Assembly: GCF_002295105.1 (NCBI RefSeq)
Contig: NZ_NSGH01000004.1
Span: 1-64,000, forward strand
Length of the DNA: 64,000 nt
Direction: 5' to 3'
From: Salimicrobium humidisoli
GTDB lineage: Bacteria; Bacillota; Bacilli; Bacillales; Halobacillaceae
This document shows, one piece after another, positions 55,215-64,000 of this stretch. The notes under the pieces were generated by a model. That model ran no database searches. It saw only the letters and a program-made list of their open reading frames with translations, and was not told the origin of the DNA. Positions within the stretch are counted from its first letter, which is position 1. Each line of letters opens with the position of its first letter. The position numbers were made by a program, and so were the translations under genes.

Positions 55215-56363
55215 ATGTCACGTCCGATTAAAGTGTTGACAGTGTTCGGAACGAGACCGGAGGCTATTAAAATGGCTCCTCTCGTTCTTGAATTGAAAAA
55301 GCGGAGCAATGATTTCGAAACGACAGTGGCCGTCACGGCCCAGCACCGGGAAATGCTCGACCAGGTACTGTCGATCTTCGATATCAGACCCGACTACGAT
55401 TTGAACGTCATGAAAAAGAAACAGACGCTTGCCCACGTTACCACCGGTGCGATGGAGGGGCTGGATGAAGTGATGAAGGAGGCAGCTCCGGATATCATAC
55501 TTGTCCACGGAGATACGACGACGACGTTCGTCGCCTCCCTTACCGGATTTTACAATCAGATTCCGGTGGCACACGTGGAGGCGGGACTCCGGACTTGGGA
55601 TAAAAAGACCCCTTTTCCCGAGGAGATGAACCGTCAGCTGACCGGGGTGCTCGCCGATCTCCACTTTGCCCCCACCAATCAGGCAAGGGACAATCTGCTT
55701 CTTGAAAACAAAAGGGAAGATCAGATTTTCGTCACCGGAAACACGGCGATTGATTCCCTTAAAACGACGGTGGATGAGGCGTATTCCAGTAAAGTGTTCG
55801 ATTCGCTGGAAGGACGTCGCCTCGTACTTATGACTGCCCACCGGCGCGAGAATCTCGGTATGAATATGAAAAGAATGTTCAGGGCTGTGAAGCGGATCGT
55901 TGAGACTCATAAGGACGTGGTAGTCGTATACCCGGTTCACCTGAATCCGGAAGTACAGGAAACCGCAGAAGATATTCTCGGAGGCTGGGAGAGGGTCAAG
56001 CTGATCTCTCCGCTCGACGTCATTGATTTTCATAATTTCGCCTCCCGGGCCCATCTTATCCTTACCGATTCCGGCGGCGTGCAGGAGGAAGCCCCTTCTC
56101 TCGGCGTCCCTGTACTGGTCCTCCGTGATACTACGGAACGTCCGGAGGGGATAGATGCGGGCACAATAAAACTGGCCGGGACGGACGAGGAAAACATATT
56201 CAGACTGGCCGATGAGTTACTTTCGGACCCGGATGCCCACGCCAGGATGTCACAAGCCTCCAATCCGTACGGGGATGGTCAGGCTTCCGCCCGTATCGCG
56301 GAAGGCCTGCGGTATTTCTTCGGAAAGACCGGTAAAAAACCGGCGCCGTTCGAACTCGAATGA
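55215..56363 (+). CDS. wecB: UDP-N-acetylglucosamine 2-epimerase (non-hydrolysing)
   Basis: Interconverts UDP-GlcNAc and UDP-ManNAc, giving the ManNAc donor for wall teichoic acid linkage or other glycans. The 382-residue protein (B. subtilis MnaA type) has VFGTRPEAIKMAPLV, the catalytic VHGDTTTTFVASL, AHVEAGLRT and TDSGGVQEEAPSLGVPVLVLRDTTERPEGIDAG. ATG at 55215 is 5 nt from AGGAAG; GTG at 55209 overlaps that site. It follows upp closely and precedes the atp operon. No clear intrinsic terminator was found after it. Confidence 0.95.
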   Translation: MSRPIKVLTVFGTRPEAIKMAPLVLELKKRSNDFETTVAVTAQHREMLDQVLSIFDIRPDYDLNVMKKKQTLAHVTTGAMEGLDEVMKEAAPDIILVHGDTTTTFVASLTGFYNQIPVAHVEAGLRTWDKKTPFPEEMNRQLTGVLADLHFAPTNQARDNLLLENKREDQIFVTGNTAIDSLKTTVDEAYSSKVFDSLEGRRLVLMTAHRRENLGMNMKRMFRAVKRIVETHKDVVVVYPVHLNPEVQETAEDILGGWERVKLISPLDVIDFHNFASRAHLILTDSGGVQEEAPSLGVPVLVLRDTTERPEGIDAGTIKLAGTDEENIFRLADELLSDPDAHARMSQASNPYGDGQASARIAEGLRYFFGKTGKKPAPFELE

Positions 56364-56437
56364 CTGCCGTCCGAGCGTCGGAGAGATTGGGGTGTCCGTC
56401 TCTATTCCCTCTTGCTGTAGAAGGAGAGAGCGCTTGC

Positions 56438-56451
56438 GGAACAAACGTTTG
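56438..56451 (+). promoter_or_regulatory. LexA-like box between wecB and atpZ
   Basis: GGAACAAACGTTTG matches CGAACRNRYGTTYG at 13 of 14 positions and differs from the box before the YolD-like gene by one base. It lies about 87 bp upstream of the atp promoter, and no gene obviously depends on it. Confidence 0.4.
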
Positions 56452-56537
56452 CGCACTCCTGTAAATTCCCCTGCTCAAATGTGGCAGAAATGTGAAAAAA
56501 ACCGGGTTTCCTGTTTACACTTTTATTCCACAAATTA

Positions 56538-56566
56538 TTGACACTATAAGAGTGCTAATGTAATCT
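56538..56566 (+). promoter_or_regulatory. sigma-A promoter of the atp operon
   Basis: TTGACA (56538-56543, perfect -35) and TAATCT (56561-56566), 17-bp spacer. The start point would be about 20 nt before the ATG at 56594. Confidence 0.8.
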
Positions 56567-56593
56567 TACATAGTGTGGAATGATAAGGTTTTC

Positions 56594-56857
56594 ATGCAGA
56601 GAAAAGCTTCCGCACAAAGGGAACGGGTGAGACGGTTTATGCGAAAATCGAACGGTTCGTTCCGGACAATCGGCCTTGTCAGTGCCATTTCATCACAGCT
56701 GGCAGGAGGCATCCTCGTCGGTATCTATGCCGGCAAATGGATAGACGGACAGTTCGGAAGTGACCCGCTGTTTCTGATTCTCGGTCTCCTGACCGGTCTT
56801 TCAGCAGGTACATACGGAACGATTCATTTAGTAAGGAAGTATACGGGGGACGATTAA
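56594..56857 (+). CDS. atpZ: AtpZ/AtpI-family small membrane protein
   Basis: First gene of the atp operon: an 87-residue protein with two membrane helices (TIGLVSAISSQLAGGILVGIYAGKWID and PLFLILGLLTGLSAGTYGTIHLV). AtpZ was described in alkaliphilic Bacillus, where with AtpI it has been linked to Mg2+ uptake or ATP synthase stability. The start is uncertain: ATG at 56594 follows AAGG at 6 nt and adds a basic N-terminus; ATG at 56642 gives 71 residues. It stops 1 nt before atpI. Confidence 0.8.
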   Translation: MQRKASAQRERVRRFMRKSNGSFRTIGLVSAISSQLAGGILVGIYAGKWIDGQFGSDPLFLILGLLTGLSAGTYGTIHLVRKYTGDD

Positions 56858-56858
56858 C

Positions 56859-57973
<1,115 letters not shown>

Positions 57974-57994
57974 CATATTTTTTGAAACAACTAA

Positions 57995-59511
<1,517 letters not shown>

Positions 59512-59517
59512 GGGTGA

Positions 59518-61058
<1,541 letters not shown>

Positions 61059-61067
61059 CTTAAAAAA

Positions 61068-61096
61068 GGAAGGAAGACCGCAACAGACTTCCTTCC
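61068..61096 (+). other. hairpin in the atpA-atpG spacer
   Basis: GGAAGGAAG (61068-61076) is fully complementary to CTTCCTTCC (61088-61096). No T-run follows, so it is likely an mRNA processing or stabilising element rather than a terminator. Confidence 0.55.
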
Positions 61097-61133
61097 TGCA
61101 CGGACGGACAGAGTTTTTAAGAAAGGGTGGTGA

Positions 61134-62009
<876 letters not shown>

Positions 62010-62044
62010 TAAGACGGGGGAGAAGTTAAGTTAGGAGGGAATAG

Positions 62045-63442
<1,398 letters not shown>

Positions 63443-63471
63443 GTACAGGAAGGATGACAGGTGTCTCTTAA

Positions 63472-63914
<443 letters not shown>

Positions 63915-63915
<1 letters not shown>

Positions 63916-63947
63916 ACTGCTTTCCCGAGGGAGAGCAGTTTTTTTTG
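63915..63947 (+). terminator. intrinsic terminator of the atp operon
   Basis: AACTGCT (63915-63921) pairs with AGCAGTT (63934-63940), with inner CCC/GGG pairing, then eight T. The remaining bases to the window end hold nothing recognisable. Confidence 0.9.
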
Positions 63948-64000
63948 TTGCAACTTCTCTTCACATCCTCTAAGCTAATGAAATGACCGTGACCGTGTGG

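Overview
The window is a stretch of core chromosome from a member of the Bacillaceae. It follows the Bacillus subtilis order hemQ-pta-lipL-ywfO-ywgA, ywiB-argS-clsB-fadF, rpoE-pyrG-tal-murA-rho-rpmE-tdk-prfA-prmC-ywlC-ywlE-ywlG-glyA-upp, and ends with a complete F1Fo-ATPase operon. Proteins are rich in Asp and Glu and the base composition is moderately GC-rich for the family. This suggests a halophilic or haloalkaliphilic relative of Bacillus, but the genus cannot be named from sequence alone. No rRNA, tRNA, CRISPR, prophage or insertion sequence was seen. At this locus B. subtilis also carries spo0F, fbaA, glpX, spoIIR, ywlA, ywlB, mntP and rpiB. All are missing here, which raises the possibility of a non-sporulating lineage.

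Layout. 1-472: a folded intergenic repeat, a terminator, short repeats and the nag control region. 473-4492: GlcNAc operon nagE-nagA-nagB-nagR. 4614-12000: small and miscellaneous genes (a YpjP-like protein, AmpS aminopeptidase, acyltransferase, YjiH-type membrane protein, DUF1722 protein, fructosamine kinase, GNAT). 12183-14348: a secreted immune-inhibitor-A-type metalloprotease. 14631-18980: an AarF kinase, a phasin-like protein, an SNF transporter and ywdI/ywdK. 19052-25515: hemQ, pta, lipL, ywfO, ywgA, a YolD-like gene behind a LexA-type box, a candidate small RNA, an orphan membrane protein and ywiB. 25512-27179: argS. 27280-40309: cardiolipin synthase, then an acyl-CoA block (fadF, thiolase, 3-hydroxyacyl-CoA dehydrogenase, two acyl-CoA dehydrogenases, meaB, a TetR regulator, icmF). 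40418-56363: housekeeping genes for transcription, nucleotides, cell wall, translation and one-carbon metabolism. 56594-63915: atpZ-I-B-E-F-H-A-G-D-C.

How the parts work together. The nag genes import and phosphorylate GlcNAc, then deacetylate and deaminate it to fructose-6-P; NagR (dre site) and CcpA (cre site) appear to control them. The acyl-CoA block combines a beta-oxidation electron-transfer oxidoreductase, butyryl/branched acyl-CoA enzymes and a B12-dependent isobutyryl-CoA mutase. It suits catabolism of fatty acids and branched-chain amino acids. Two of its promoters share a TetR-type palindrome.

The most interesting features are regulatory. Seven DnaA-type boxes in one orientation lie upstream of ywlC. 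pyrG has the full arrangement for CTP-sensitive reiterative attenuation. A LexA box lies in front of the YolD-like gene. An isolated promoter-terminator unit could encode a ~65-nt RNA. A PurBox and a terminator-like hairpin directly follow the ywlG-glyA promoter. A short repeat family (core AATCGTKACCTTC) occurs in two distant spacers. The 3' ends of fadF and atpA are each partly duplicated just after their stop codons. No wholly new multigene system was recognised.
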